64,000 nucleotides of DNA from Macrotis lagotis (GCF_037893015.1 NC_133666.1:618870974-618934973); one strand, 5' to 3'; shown: positions 11,905-24,556, counted from the stretch's first letter. Notes: generated by a model not told the origin, from the sequence alone. A program made the numbers and translations.

Positions 11905-12440
11905 TTTGGTTCCTTACCTTTTATTCCTCAAAGACAAGCTCTGTTATTATTATTACTCAACACTAAACTTTATTTTAGTTGTTCCCATTTACTACACTGA
12001 AGCCATTAGGATTCTTCTTTTCCTGTATGTGCTTACTTTAATTTGCATCAGTTTATATAAGCCCTCCCATATTTCTCCAAATTCTTCAAATTCTTTATTT
12101 CTTGTACTCAGACATTCATGTGCCACCATTTGTTGAGGCATTTACTTTTTTCCCGATTCTTGGCTGCCATAAAAAGTGCTAGGGTAAAGATGAATTTCTG
12201 TCTTTAACCTCCTTGGGGCACACTTGCCGAGCCAAGTCAAAAATGTGAACATTTTAACATCATCACAAGTTGTTTTCCAGAAATACTGAACCAATTCATG
12301 GCTCCATCTACAGTGTATCAGTATGTCTGTCTTTCCATAGCTACTCTAATATTGTATATGTCTGCCTATTTTTTGTAATATTTTCCAATTTTCTGGATGT
12401 TACACCTCAGGCTCATTTTCACTTTTTTTTATTGAGAGAA
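11905..12440 (-). mobile_element. Old L1 3' fragment, antisense
   Basis: Shares its predicted text (FLYVLTLICISLYKPSH and surroundings) with the opposite-strand piece at 41049-41234. Also resembles the antisense L1 ends at 15500-15800 (for example tggctccatctacagtgtat). Strongly diverged. Confidence 0.55.
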
Positions 12441-12589
12441 GTTTGAACAAAAATTTTCAGTTTAAAACAAACAAACAAAAAGACTGTGGAGAGGAGTTAA
12501 ATAAAATAAAGTAGGAAAAGTAGATGGGCATCAGAATGAAGGAAGGTCTTGGATGTCAAGCAGAAGAGTTGGAACTGTTTTGGGGTTTT

Positions 12590-12749
12590 GGTTTTTTTTT
12601 TAGGTTTTTTTGGCAGGGTAATTGGGGTTAAGTGGCTTGCCCAAGGCCACACGACTAGGTAATTATTAAGTGTCTGAGGTCGGATTTGAACTCAGGTCCT
12701 CCTGACTCCAGGGCAGGTGCTTTATCCACTTTGCCACCTAGCCGCCCCC
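12590..12749 (-). mobile_element. tRNA-derived SINE (WSINE-like)
   Basis: Full antisense copy from poly-T to cacctagccgcccc. It interrupts an older repeat: ggaactgttttggggttttg before it, cttgaactgtttttaatagg after it. Confidence 0.9.
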
Positions 12750-13400
12750 TTGAACTGTTTTTAATAGGAAAAAGGGAGTCCTTGACTTTTGAGCAGATGA
12801 ATGACATGACCAGATTAACAGATAAGGAAGTTTAATCTGGCAGCAATATGAAGAGCATTTTACATGATGAAGAGAATGGAGAAGACAGGACAGCCTATTT
12901 GGAGGCAATTTATTGAGAGGAGGGAACAAATGTAAAAGGTGGTGGACTCAACAGGACCTACTAATTGATTAGATGAGAGAAATGAGAGGGAGAAATAACT
13001 CAAGGTTATCAGTGTGGGATACTCTATGAACAATGCTGCTATGGACAGAAAAGATCTGATTTACAGTTCAACAAGCTCAGTTTTGAGGTGTCATTGAAAG
13101 GTCTGAGTGAAGAAATCCTATAAGCCTCAGAGATAAAAGTCCAAGGGTGAGGGTACAAGATTTAGGCTATGGGTTAAGTAGCTTATCATTGAACCTAAGT
13201 TTCTGTATTTAAAGTTATCAAAGGAGCTAAATGCCTAGAAGCTGTTGTCCTTTCCCGCTGCCTAGTGTAGATTCACCTAAAAAAGTACTGCTCACATTAG
13301 GCATTTAAAAAAAAAAGGTATATAATGTTTTTCATCTGGGGCATGATCTGGAGAAAAATATTCTTTCTTTGTAACCTTTGGAGCTAATTATAGGATGGAA
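12750..13400 (+). repeat. Old interspersed repeat, family not named
   Basis: Text such as gatgaatgacatgaccagat and gtggactcaacaggacc resembles an old mammal-wide interspersed repeat also seen around 780-1050, 28620-28990 and 43390-43680. No gene seen. Confidence 0.4.
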
Positions 13401-13520
13401 AATTTAAAGTAGTAAGGGAATTAAGGTATCATCAAGTCTTATCCCTTCATTTGACAGATGAAGTAACTGAGACTCATGGGACTGAAAGGATATATTCAAG
13501 ATCAAGCTAGTCACAGTTTC
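13400..13520 (-). repeat. MIR fragment
   Basis: Reverse-complement MIR core (cttcatttgacagatgaagt, aactgagactcatggg). Confidence 0.5.
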
Positions 13521-13989
13521 TTTAATTCACCATTCAAAATGGTGACTATTGTGAGGAAAGTCTTTTAAAATCCTTAAATGTTAGATAAATGGCAGCTCTG
13601 ATTATGCTGACTGATGTAAATGATTTGTAGGCACTGCCAGTGACAGCTAGCTGAGAACAAGTGTGGATCCTGAGAGAGGTGGTTAGAGTGTGGGAATGGG
13701 ACTGGCTGGGGAGGTGAGATGTCCACCAAAGGCCTCACTTTCTGGAACCATTTCTCTAGGACCAGAATCAGAAATATCCAAGATTCCTTATGCACAATAC
13801 TCAGTAAATGTGGTGATGATGATGAAGGGGATGATACATCCTCGGCTATCTTTGATCTGGGACCATAGACTCCCTCAGTAATAATGTTTGACAATTTGTG
13901 CCTGTGACATCACAGCCATATCCCCCATCTCATATTCTTCTTTCTCTTACCCCCACCTCTCCTATATGCCTTCTTTTCTATTCACTCTT

Positions 13990-14205
13990 GTTTGCATCTC
14001 TTATTTTTTTTTTTAGATTTTTGCAAGGCAAATGGGGTTAAGTGGCTTGCCCAAGGCCACACAGCTAGGTAATTATTAAATGTCTGAGACCGGATTTGAA
14101 CCCAGGTACTCCTGACTCCAAGGCCAGTGCTTTATCCACTATGTCACCTAGACGCCCCTCTTTTTTTGTTTGTTTTTGTTTTTTTTAGAGTTTGCATCTC
14201 TTATT
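13990..14205 (-). mobile_element. tRNA-derived SINE with 16-base target duplication
   Basis: The SINE body is 14006-14158. The perfect direct repeat gtttgcatctcttatt stands at 13990-14005 and 14190-14205. About 31 extra T-rich bases separate the SINE head from the right repeat, which is odd for simple target-primed insertion and could be an untemplated 5' addition. Confidence 0.9.
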
Positions 14206-14379
14206 ACAATCTATGTATATCCTTTGACTTGGCTTTTACAGCTTGACTGGATCTACCAAAGTTTTCCTGTCATGATAAGGATTAGAGAAAAACTTAAGAG
14301 GATATGTGCCTATTACTAATGAACTCAAAGACTTCTTATTGTCTTCTTCTCTAGTCTTTAGCAAAACTAGACTATGTGA

Positions 14380-14880
14380 AAGACTGTTCCAAATTTTTAT
14401 GAGAAGAAAATCGTATCAAAACAATTCTCAAATCTAGCAAAGTAGCAAAGATAACCGAAAAAATGGTCAATGTTTGAAAGGTTGTGGGAAGAATGGAACA
14501 CTATTGCATTGTTGGTGAATTTTTGAATTAAATATCATCTTTTTGTAAAGCAATTTGGAATAATGCAAAGAAAATGATTCAAATGTATATATCCTCTGAC
14601 CCACTTGTAGGAATATACTTCTCTCATGGTGATTATTTTTCATAAAGAAAAGCTCCTATGCATGCCAAAAGATTTATAGCAACACTTATTGTGGTAGCAA
14701 AGAATTGGAAACTAAGTAGATAGTCATTGATAGTGGATATAACTAAACAAACTATAATACATAAATGTATAATTTAAAAATATACTTTAAAAAAGCCAAC
14801 ATGATGAATTGAATGAAGTTTGGAAAGACTTACCAAATTGATGTAAAATGAAGCAGAGACAAGAAAATAAACCAATCTTC
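14380..14880 (+). mobile_element. L1 ORF2 C-terminal/3' fragment, sense
   Basis: Sense-strand remnant of the L1 ORF2 end and 3' region: ggaacactattgcattgttggt and tatcctctgacccact match the class of text at 58120 and 58220. Frames are broken. It abuts an antisense L1 at 14940. Confidence 0.6.
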
Positions 14881-14939
14881 ATGACCCCATTTTGGATTTT
14901 CCTTTATTCATTTATCCCTTTGTTTATTTACTTATTTAT

Positions 14940-16487
14940 CCATCCATCCATTTATTTATTTATTTAAATTTCATTTTTATTTCAAATTACATGTAAAGAT
15001 AGTTTTCAACATTCATTTTAAATAATATTTATAGTTCTACATTTGTCTCTCTTACTCCCTTCCCTCCCTGGTCCCCAAGATAGCAAAGAATCTGATATAG
15101 AATATATATGTACAATCATATTAAACACACTTCTATATTAGTCAAGTTATGAAGGAAGAATCAGAACAAAAGGGGAACAAATTACATAAAAGCAAAAACA
15201 TAAAACAAACTTTAAAAAAGTGAAAATAGTATGCTTTGGTCTTCATTCAGACTCCATAGTTCTTTCTCTAAATGTGAATGGCATTTTCCACCACAAGTCT
15301 TTATTGTCATTGATAACTATATTGCTGAGAATAGCTAACTCTATCATAGGTTATAATCAAATAATGTTGCAGTTAATGTATAGAATATTATCCTAGTTCT
15401 GGTCACTTCATCCAGCATCAGTTCCTATAAGTCTTTCCAGGTTTTTCTGATATCTAACTGCTCATTATTTCTTAAAACAATAGTATTCCATGACATTTAT
15501 ATATTACAACTTGTTCAGCCATTTCTGAGTTGATGGACATCCCCTCAATTCCCAATTCTTTGTCATTACAAAAGAGGTGCTATAAATATTTTTGAACATG
15601 TGAGTTCTTTTCCATTTTTAAATCTTCATAGAGAACCAGTAATGATATTACTTGATCAAAGTAGATACCCAGTTTTATTGCCCTTTGGGCATAATTCCAA
15701 ATTACTCTACAGAAATGGTAGAATCGATTCAAAACTCTACCCACAGTGTATTAGTATTCCAGTTTTCCCACATCCCCTCCAATATTGATTTTTTCCTTTT
15801 GTTATATTAGCTAATCTGATAGGGAGAGTTGGTGCTTGGAGTTGTTTTAATTTGCAGTTCTCTAATTAATATTGATGTGAGCATTTTTTTCATATAACTA
15901 CAGATAGCTTTAATTTCTTCTTCTAAAAACTTCCTGATCTTTTCTTTTGCTCATTTATTAATTTGGGAATAACTTATAGTCTTTTAAATTTGACTCAATT
16001 TTTTATATATTTTCAAAATGAGATATTTATTGGAAATGTTGGCTTTAAAAATTGTTTCCTTGCTTTTTGCATTTCTTCTGATCTTGGTTGCATTGGTCTT
16101 TCAGGAGCTTTATAATTTAATGTAATCAAAATCAATCTATCTTGCATTTTATCATGTTCTCTCTCTCCTGTTTGGTCATAAATGAGATGTTGATCTATGC
16201 CTAGTTTCTTCCATACTATCTTCCCAGCAGTTTTTATCGAAGATGAGTTCTTATCCCAGAAGTTGGAGTCTTTGAGTGTATCAAACAGCAGATCTCTATA
16301 GTCATTTACTACTGTTTCTTTTTCACCTAATCTATTCCACTGATTCACCACTCTATTTCTTAGCCAGTACTAAATAGTTTTGATGACTGATGCTTTATAA
16401 TATAATTTTGGATCTGGTATGGCTAGGCCACCTTCCTTCGCATTTTTTCCATTAATTCCCTTGATAATCTTTTTTTTTCTTCCCCTT
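14940..16487 (-). mobile_element. L1 3' half, antisense
   Basis: Starts with T-rich 3' UTR sequence and runs backwards into the ORF2 C-terminal region. The - strand frame at 16351-16013 (112 codons) aligns with + strand ORF2 at 57420-57750 (for example SNFWDKNSS against SSFWEKNS). It stops abruptly at 16487. Confidence 0.85.
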
Positions 16488-16785
16488 AGTGTTTCAGAGT
16501 AGGCTCCTCCCTCAGGACTATATCCTACACCTCCAGCACATCTTTATCATCAGCAACAGACTTCAATAATTTTTTAGAAATCCAAAATCAAAGTGTATGG
16601 GGTGAGACACTCCGAACCAGATAGTCTTTTGGTTTATATAGAGGAATACTTTTTACCTTTTACTCTGCCTTATATAAAAACGGGAAACCAATGGGAAATG
16701 GAGCAAGTTTCTGGTCCATGCTTAAATGGGTCAATTCCCCCCACCCTCCACTCCTTTCTCACTCTGTATAGAAGGTCTCTTTCTC
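16488..16785. other. Non-L1 insertion between two L1 pieces
   Basis: About 300 bases unlike the flanking L1. They include tttatatagaggaatac and ccttatataaaaacgggaaa, which look TATA-like, and a pyrimidine-rich end. Could be a solo LTR or promoter fragment. L1 text on the right repeats part of the left L1, so this separates two L1 copies rather than interrupting one. Confidence 0.35.
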
Positions 16786-17565
16786 TTCTTTGGTCATAAA
16801 CTGCTCCCCTTTCCATGGATCTGACAGATAACCTATTCCTTGTTCTCCTAATTGACTTACAATATTTTATGTCTAAATTCTGTACTCATTTCGACCTTAT
16901 CATAGCATAGGGTGTGAGATATTGGTCGATGCCTAGTTTCTTCATACTATCTTCCAATTCTCCCAGCTGTTTTTTTTTTTTATCAAAGAATGAGTTTTTA
17001 ATCCCAGAAACTGGAATCTTTGGGTTTATCAAGCAGTAGACTATTATAGTCATTTACTATTGTTTCTTTCGCACCTAATCAATTCCACTGATACACTACT
17101 TATTTCTTAGCCAGGACCACAGAGTTTTGATGACTGATACTTTAAAATATAATTTTAGATCTGTTGGGACTAGGTTGCCTTCCTTTGCATTTTTCATTAA
17201 TTTCCTTGATACTCTTGACCTTATGTTCCTCCATATGAATTTAGTTACCATGTTTCTAGCTCAATAAAGTAATTCTTCAGGAAGTTTGATTGGTATGGTA
17301 CTGAATAAGTAATTTAATTTGAGTAGAATAGTCTTTTTTACTATATTAACTTGGCCTACTCATGAGTAATTGACATTTATCCAGCCATTTAGATCTAATT
17401 TTATTTGTGTGAAGAGTGTTTTATCGTTTTCATATAATTTCTGAGTCTGCCTTGGCAGGTAGACTCCCAAGTATTTTGTGTTGTCTACAGCTATTTTAAA
17501 TGGAATTTCCCTTTCTATCTCTTGCTTCCTTGACTTGTTAGTAATATATAGAAATACTGGGCAAG

Positions 17566-17740
17566 TCACTTAGCCCTGGGTGCCTGCCATCTAAGGCAAC
17601 CTCCAGTCATTTTGACTCTGGAGGAGAATGTGAGACTGGTGACTTAGCACAGAACCTCCTCACTCAAATCCAGTTCACATTGCTTGTCGTGACTTCACTT
17701 CCTTGATGTTATGGTCTTTGAAAATAAAGGACAAAAACAT
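17566..17740 (+). mobile_element. SINE with RTE-like tail, 5' truncated
   Basis: Begins at gggcaagtcacttagccctg and ends in aataaaggacaaaaacat. It is flanked by near-identical tagaaatact (17558) and tagaaatgct (17741), so it inserted into the antisense L1. Confidence 0.8.
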
Positions 17741-18462
17741 TAGAAATGCTGATGATTTATGTGCGTTTATTAGCAGCTTTGCCAAAGTTGCTAATTATTT
17801 CAAGTAGTTTTTCAGATGATTTTCTAGGATTCTCTAAGTATACCATCGTATTATCTGCAAAGAGTGAGAGTTTTGTTTCTTCATTAACTAGCCTAATTCC
17901 TTCAATTTCTTTTTCCTCTCATTGTTAAAGGTAACATTTCCGATACAACATCTAATAATAGTGGTGATAACAGACATCCTTGTTTTCACCCTTGATCTCA
18001 TTGGAATGCTTCTAGCTATCCCCATTACATATAGTAAATATAGATGGTTTTAGATAGATACTTCTTATTGGTCTAAGGAACACTCTATTTATTTCCTTGC
18101 TCTCCAGTGTTTTTAGGAGGAATGCCTTCTGTATTTTGTCAAAGGTTTTTCAGCATCTATTGAGATAATTATATGATTTCTGCTAAGTTTTTTATTGATA
18201 AGGTCAATTTTGCTGATAGTTTTCCTACTATTGAACCAGGCTGAATTCCTGATATAAATCTCACCTGGTTATAGTTTATGATTCTTGTGATAGATTGCTT
18301 TAATCTTTTTGCTAATATTTTATTTAAAAATTTTCATCAAGATTCATTAGGGAAAATGGACTTTAATTTTCTTTCTCTGTTTTTGTTCTTCCTGGTTTAG
18401 CTAACAGCAACATATTTGTGTCATAAAAGGAATTTGGCAGGAGTCCTTCTGTACCTTTTTGT

Positions 18463-18465
<3 letters not shown>

Positions 18466-18508
<43 letters not shown>
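18466..18508. repeat. (AT)n microsatellite
   Basis: Pure AT run inside the antisense L1. Confidence 0.97.
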
Positions 18509-18511
<3 letters not shown>

Positions 18512-19487
18512 GAAATTAATTGTTCTTTAAATGTTTAGTAGAATTCACTTATAAATCTATTTCATCCTGAAGATTTATTTTTAGGCTGTCATTAAAGACT
18601 TGCTCAATTTCTTTTTCTAAATTGGAGTAAAGTATTTTATTTTCTCTTCTCTTAATCTGGGAAATTTATATTTTTGTAAATATTCATTTCACTTAAATTG
18701 TCAAATTTATTGGCATAAAGTTGGGCAAAATAGTCCTCAATTATTGTCTTAATTTCTTTCACTTTTGATATTGATAATTTGGTTGTTGTCTTTTTAAAAA
18801 TCTAATTAGTAGAACTTTTATTTTTTTTCATCAAACCAGTGCTTAGTTTTATTTGATTATTGTTTTCTTATTTGTAATTTTATTATTTTCTCCTTTGTTT
18901 TAGAAGTTTTCTAATTTGGCATTTAATAGGGGATTTTTCATTTGTTCTTTTTCTAATTTTTTTTTTAGTTTCATACTCCATTCATTTACTTCCTCTTTCT
19001 CTATTTTATTCATGTAAGAATTTAGAGATGGGAAATTTGTCTTGAGAACTACTTTGGTTGCAGCCCTTAAGTTTTGAAATGTTGTCTCATTATTGTAATT
19101 GCCTTTTTGACCTGCTAAATCTTTAAAATTAGGTTATTTAGTTTCCAATTAATTTTTAATCTATCTTCATGGTCCTTTATTATTCATAATTTTTTTGTGC
19201 ATCATGATCTGAAAAGGATGCTGATAATATTACTGCTTTTCTGTTTTTGATTGTCAGGTTTTTATGCTTAATTACACGATTAATTTTTGATTAGTTGCCA
19301 TGTATCACTAAGAAAAAGGCATATTCCTCTCTATCCCCCATTCCATTTTCTCGAAGACTATCATAGCTAACTGTTGTAAAATTCTATTTGCCTCCTTAAT
19401 TTCAAATTAGTATAGTTTTGTTGTTTACATCTTCCTGTAATTCATTTAACTTTTCTCTTAGAATTTGGATGCTTTGCAATTCAGTAC

Positions 19488-19520
<33 letters not shown>

Positions 19521-19561
19521 CATATATATATGTATATATATACATATATATATATATATAT
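19488..19561. repeat. (AT)n microsatellite
   Basis: TA run with interspersed TG and CA units inside the antisense L1. It is self-complementary and could form hairpins. Confidence 0.95.
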
Positions 19562-21369
19562 TTAGAATTGCTATTAATTCATTGTCTATGATGCCTTTAG
19601 GCAAGGTGGAGTTTCTTTCCTTATCTGTTTTAACTGAATCTATTTTTGCTTTTTCTTGTTCTTAGATCAGGATGACTACCCCTGCTTTGTTTAATTCAGC
19701 TGAAGCATAATGTATTCTGCTTGTATCTTTCTGTTTCAAATGTGTATCTTGTAAATAACATATTGCAGAAATCTGGTTTTTAATTTACTTTGCTATCCAC
19801 TTCAGATTTATGGAAGAATTCATCCCATTCACATTCACAATTATGATTATCAATTCTGTTGTTCTCTTCATGACATTTTCTCCTGTTTATACTCTTCTCT
19901 GTCCTTTCACCCTATCCCTCCTCACCAGTGACTGGCTTCTGACCTTCACCTCCCTCAATCTGCCCTCCCTTTCATCATCATCCCTCCCTTTTCTTTTCCC
20001 TATGCCCACCTACTCTACCCTCCCTTCTGCCCTCCATTCTATAAGTCCTTCCTTTCCTTTCCTTTCTCTTTCCCCCTCCTAATTCCCTGGAGGGTAAGAT
20101 AAATTCCTAAACTCAACTGAGTGTATATATTATTCCTTCTTGAACCAAATCTGATGAGAATAAGATTCAAGCATTTCTCAACCCCTCCTTTCTTTCCCTC
20201 TACTGTAGTTGGTAAATTATGCTTCTTTATGTGCTATAATTTACCTTATTCTGTCAATTCCTTTGTGCTTTTCCCAATACAATCTTTTTTATATTTTTAT
20301 ATCATCACATCAAAACTTATACCTACATCCTTTATCTAAGTATACTCCAACTAATAGAATTCTCAAGACTTATGAGTATCATCCTTCTGTGCAGGAATGT
20401 AAAGAGTTTAGTTTTATTGAATAACATGTTTTCTTTTATGTTTAACTTTTTGTGCATCTCTTGAATCTTGTAATGAAGATCAAACCTTCTGTTTAGCTCT
20501 GTTCTTTTCATCAGGAAAGTTTGAAAGTCATCTATTTTGTTGAATGTTCATCTTTTCTTCTCAAAGAGTATGTTTGGTTTTACAGGGTAGTTAATTCTTC
20601 ATTGTAATCCAAGCTCACTAGCCCACTGGAATATCATATTCCAGATTCTATAGTCCTTTAATGTTGAAGCTGCCAAGTCCTATATAAGCCTGACTGTGGC
20701 TCCCAGGCATTTGAATTGTTTCTTTCTGTTTGCCTGCAGTATTTTCTCCTTGACCTGCTAATTGGAATCTGACTACAGTATTCCTTGAAGTTTTCATTTG
20801 AGGGTCTCTTTCAGGAGATGATTGGTGAATTCTTTGAATAACTATTTTACCCTTTGATTCTAGGATATCAGGATAGTTTTCCTTGATAATTTCTTGAAAG
20901 ATTTTGTACACGCTCTTTTCTGATCATTGCTTTCAGGTAGTCCAATAATTCTTAAATTATCTCTTCTGTGATCTATTTTTCTAGTTCAGTTGTTTTCCTA
21001 AAGAGATATTTTATGGTTTCTTCTAGTTTTTCATTTTTTAAAATTATATTTCAGTTATTCTTGATATCTCAAGTGATCATTAGTTCCTACTTGCCCAATT
21101 CTAATTTCTATGGAATTATATTATTTGATTAGTTTTTGTATCTCCTCTTTCATTTGATCAATTCTATTTTATAAAGGAGTTGTTTTCTTCAGTGTATTAT
21201 TTTCCCCATTTGGTCAATTCTATTTTGTAAAATGTTGTTTTCTTTTTCTATCTGGTTAAGCAAGAAATTTCAATGAAAAACCTTTTTTAGAAAACTTTTC
21301 TGAGTACTATTCCTCACTTGCATCTATCCCATTGTACTTCTTATTCTTATTCATGGACATGCAGGAAAG

Positions 21370-21545
21370 GCCCTGGCTCTGCAGTTAGAGAACCTGAGTT
21401 CCAAATTGGTCTCTATGGCTTCTTACCTATATGAGGTTGAATGAGTTGCTTAACTCTTCCATACCTCAGTTTCCTCATCTGTAAAGTGAGGAGGTTGAAC
21501 TAGAGAACCTCTGAAGTCTTTTAGACCTCTAAATCTAGAATTCAG
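21370..21545 (+). repeat. CORE-SINE (MIR type)
   Basis: Contains ggccctggctctgcagttag, cctcagtttcctcatctgta and aaagtgaggaggttgaacta. Confidence 0.7.
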
Positions 21546-22500
21546 TGGTAAGGCATTAGGAGGAATTTAAGGAGGGAAATATCTTATTCTGCTGAGGAAG
21601 GGAAGACTTCATCCTTAGGTTTACGGTATTAAAAAAAAAGAGCAGAGATTTCAACAGATATAGATGAATGAGGGAAAGCATTCCCAAGTACCAGGGACAG
21701 CCTGAGCAAAGGTCAGAGAAATGGGTTTGGAATGAGTGCAGAGACAATGCAGAGGACCCAACAAGGAATAGTGTAAGGTAATACCAGCCACAGGTTAGAG
21801 TCGGCTTTGTGAAGCCTGTGGGATCTGAGTGGGGAATCTTGTCAGCTCTGCTTAGCTTGGGAACCCTCTTTATAGCCTCCCTAACCTGGGCAAAAATGCC
21901 TCCAGCTAAAGGGAACTAGCTACTTCATTGGGCACCCATTCTTTTGTTGCTGAACAGTTGCTATTGCTATGAAATTCATTACTTTAAATTGAAATATATT
22001 CCCTATTGAATTCCTTGAGCTAGTCTTATTTCTTTCTTCTGGGTTAGGAGGTATCTTCTGCCTGAGGATAATCCTTCATATGTTTTGAGACAAGGATCAT
22101 CACATCCCCTATAGACTCTCCTCTTCACAATAAACAAGCCCAGTTCTTTCAGTTGCTTCTATTACAATTAATTGTTTTGGTTTTTTCAATCTCATTGTCA
22201 TCTTGGTGACCCTTTTTTGAATATCCCTTAATGATAAATGTCCTAAATGTGGATGACTTTATAGAATACAGGGGTCCTTTTGATACTTCTCACAGCTTAG
22301 AACTTCCAAATACATACAGAAAGCATCCTCTGATTCCAAACCACCACTGAACAGTATATTAACTCCTCCAAGTTACTAATATGGTGAAATCCAAATATGT
22401 AGTATCCTGGAGATAGACTTGAGCAAGGGCATAACTGAGAGAGATGGGATAGGGAATAACAAATGCCTTAACTGATACATTCTCTCTTTCTCTTTAACAG

Positions 22501-22668
22501 GAAACTGAAAACACCAGAGCCTTCTATCTTTTAAGAACTTTGGAAAAGGGAAGAGAACTTATATGTTGTGACAAAAGCTAGGAAGATGTAGAAAGAGACA
22601 ACTCTGAAGAGGGCCAGAAATATGGGAGCTGCTGAAAGTATCTTCCTTTCTGGGCTTTCATGTTCATA
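22501..22668 (+). pseudogene. GSDM: Gasdermin copy 1: later pore-domain exon
   Basis: A strong acceptor (ctctttctctttaacag, ending 22500) opens a frame with KLKTPEPSIF, then after a stop ELWKREENLYVVTKARKM. The P-E-P-S and R-x-E-N-L-Y-V-V-T motifs are the hallmark of this exon in vertebrate gasdermins (N-terminal pore-forming domain). Stops: TAA 22532-22534 and TAG 22589-22591. The frame then continues to about 22666, where the donor is not recognisable (tgttcataaatt). Downstream intron text at 22740-22815 is matched on the - strand at about 36270-36190. Confidence 0.85.
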
Positions 22669-23107
22669 AATTCGTACTTTGGTTAGATTGGGGAGGAGGT
22701 GAGGTGAAATCCGAGTGCCTCAGTATCCCTTACTCTTCTAACCTTAACTTCATAATCCCAGAGACTCCTATCAGGCAGCTAGAGACCTGGAATAGGCTTA
22801 AAGACTCTTCAGGGTTTGTGTCCCTTTTCTGCCTCCTGTTTGGAGCATATCCATTAAAAACAACAAATCCTAGGATGGGTAATTGGCAATAAATTAGCTC
22901 TCATTCATTTGTAGGAGTGTCAATAATTATCAAATAACAGATAATCCAAGAGAATTTAATTGCAATGTGAGATGCAGTATGGCCAGTCAGGAAGCTGCTA
23001 CATTCCCTTCCTCATGACTCCAAGAAACACCTTTAAAAATGATGAGATTTCCCAGGACTATTTGATGAGGAAATTCAAATACCCATATGTACCTTACACA
23101 TACACAT

Positions 23108-23122
23108 ACACACACACACACA
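23108..23122 (+). repeat. (CA)n short microsatellite
   Basis: Short CA run in an intron. Confidence 0.9.
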
Positions 23123-23543
23123 ATTTAGGGGATACCTGCCAATAAGTGAGAGTTGATTGTTGTCCTAATTCACACCTACATGTGACAAGACCCAATCCAG
23201 GTTGTTATAGCTCTAAGCTCTGTTATGATCCTCTACTCATTTCCTCTATCCCTATTGCACAGAATTTAGGGTTGACTCCTCCCCAGACTCCATTCTGACT
23301 TCTGCTCCTTCCTTTCCTCCACTCCCTAATCTTGAGATTCTGGCTGTAAACCTAGTAATCTCTGGACACTGGATTTTAGGGTCAAAGGACCAGAGCCCAT
23401 ATTCCAGCTGTGTAATTTGGGAAAATCCCTTCATCTCTCTGAGATGGGTTTTCTTGAAGATGAGAGGATAGGATGAGATGACCTCTGAGGCCTCTTCCAG
23501 TTCTGGATCTGTGACTCCTTCCCCTCTTTTCTTTTCTCCCCAG

Positions 23544-23646
23544 GGTGAGGGTAAGGGAAGTTTTAACACAGTGAAGACACCAACTGTCTCTGAAGGCAGT
23601 GTACTTGCTTTCCAAGTTGCCAAGTTGATTATTCAGGACCACTGGA
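23544..23646 (+). pseudogene. GSDM: Gasdermin copy 1: exon with intact frame and splice sites
   Basis: Acceptor ttttctccccag (ending 23543) and donor A|GTAAGT (23646/23647) bound a stop-free frame: GEGKGSFNTVKTPTVSEGSV, then LAFQVAKLIIQDHW. In gasdermins this exon carries the strand pattern G-S-V-L-A-F-x-V-A-x-L-I-I near the end of the pore domain, and the sequence reads closest to GSDMD. Preservation here contrasts with stops in the exons on either side upstream. It joins in phase with the next exon (24509). Confidence 0.85.
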
Positions 23647-24239
23647 GTAAGTTGGATGAGAAGGCCTGGGCTGGGGAGAAGGGAGAGAGTAGGGAAAATT
23701 CATCACAATATCTCCTCTTCCAACAAAGGGCTGAGGGAGCTGGGGAAGGGGAGGGGGCATAATTGTCATTCACCTCCTGCTGTTTGGGGAGCTCAGTTGC
23801 CCATTTCAAGCAAAGACTAAATGACCAGTGATAAAGACCTTGATTCTTGCTGCAGCTCAATTTGAACTAGATACTCTATGAAACCTCTTTGAAGTACAAT
23901 CTTTCTTTTTAACTCAGTTGTTGGACAAGTGCATTGTTTTCATTGTTTTTGAATAGCTCTATTTTTGTACAGACTGACTTTCTTTTCCATTTTAATAACA
24001 ACCTTCTTCCATCTATATCTTACTCTAATATATCATCAGTGGGTCGAGGTGGTCCTGGTTTCTCAGCAAAGAATCTGACAGATTTCTGACTTAGATTGAT
24101 TTTGAGTTTGGGTACCAATTATGTCTGCCACTTAAGATACAGTCTAATTAAATTTGGAGGCTCCTCATCACCAGCAGATTGGATAAATAGGTTGTGATCC
24201 AAATGACATTAAAACAATAAGCTAACATCAGCCTTAATG

Positions 24240-24330
24240 TAAAGACTATGGACTCAGTTTCCTTATTGGGAAAATGAGGGAATTGAATTAATTGATCTCT
24301 AAAGTTCTCTTCCAACACTAAAGATTCTGG
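24240..24330 (+). repeat. MIR/MON fragment
   Basis: Contains ggactcagtttccttattgg and ctcttccaacac-like MIR 3' text. Confidence 0.55.
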
Positions 24331-24508
24331 AAGTGAAATCACTGAGTCAAAAGGAATGATGGGTTTTGCAGCTTTTTGGGTTAGAAACAGACAACTTTCT
24401 AAAAAAGGTGATACTTATTTATAGCCCTTCCAAAAGATGGAACTCTTTTCTCCATGACTATAACTGCATTGAATTTTATCATTTTAATCAGTTTTATTCC
24501 TTATCTAG

Positions 24509-24556
24509 AGGTTCTTCTACTTCCAGACAAGGATGAGAAATTCTTCTTACCAAAAG
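24509..24556 (+). pseudogene. GSDM: Gasdermin copy 1: short linker-side exon
   Basis: A 48-base exon with acceptor ttatctag and donor G|GTAAGT. Joined in phase to the previous exon it reads VLLLPDKDEKFFLPK, the segment that closes the pore domain before the interdomain linker in gasdermins. The V-L-L-x-P-D-K word points to a GSDMD-type parent. No stop. Confidence 0.75.

Larger units (their letters stand above)
16785..21310 (-). mobile_element. L1, antisense, ORF2 and ORF1 remnants
   Basis: Antisense L1 running from late ORF2 (16800-17560) through the RT and endonuclease regions into ORF1 (the - strand frame at 20911-20648 has EIIKENYPDILESKGKI, the ORF1 RNA-binding region) and the coiled coil near 21230. 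Many stops; not active. It lies in intron 2 of gasdermin copy 1. Interrupted by the SINE at 17566 and by AT repeats at 18466 and 19488. Confidence 0.85.

Noticed and set aside
13574-13894. 106-codon - strand frame and 63-codon + strand frame
   Set aside because: Low-complexity Ser/His text with no domain; no gasdermin exon 3 motif found in it.
19465-19665. 66-codon frame of I/Y repeats
   Set aside because: Product of the (AT)n array within antisense L1.
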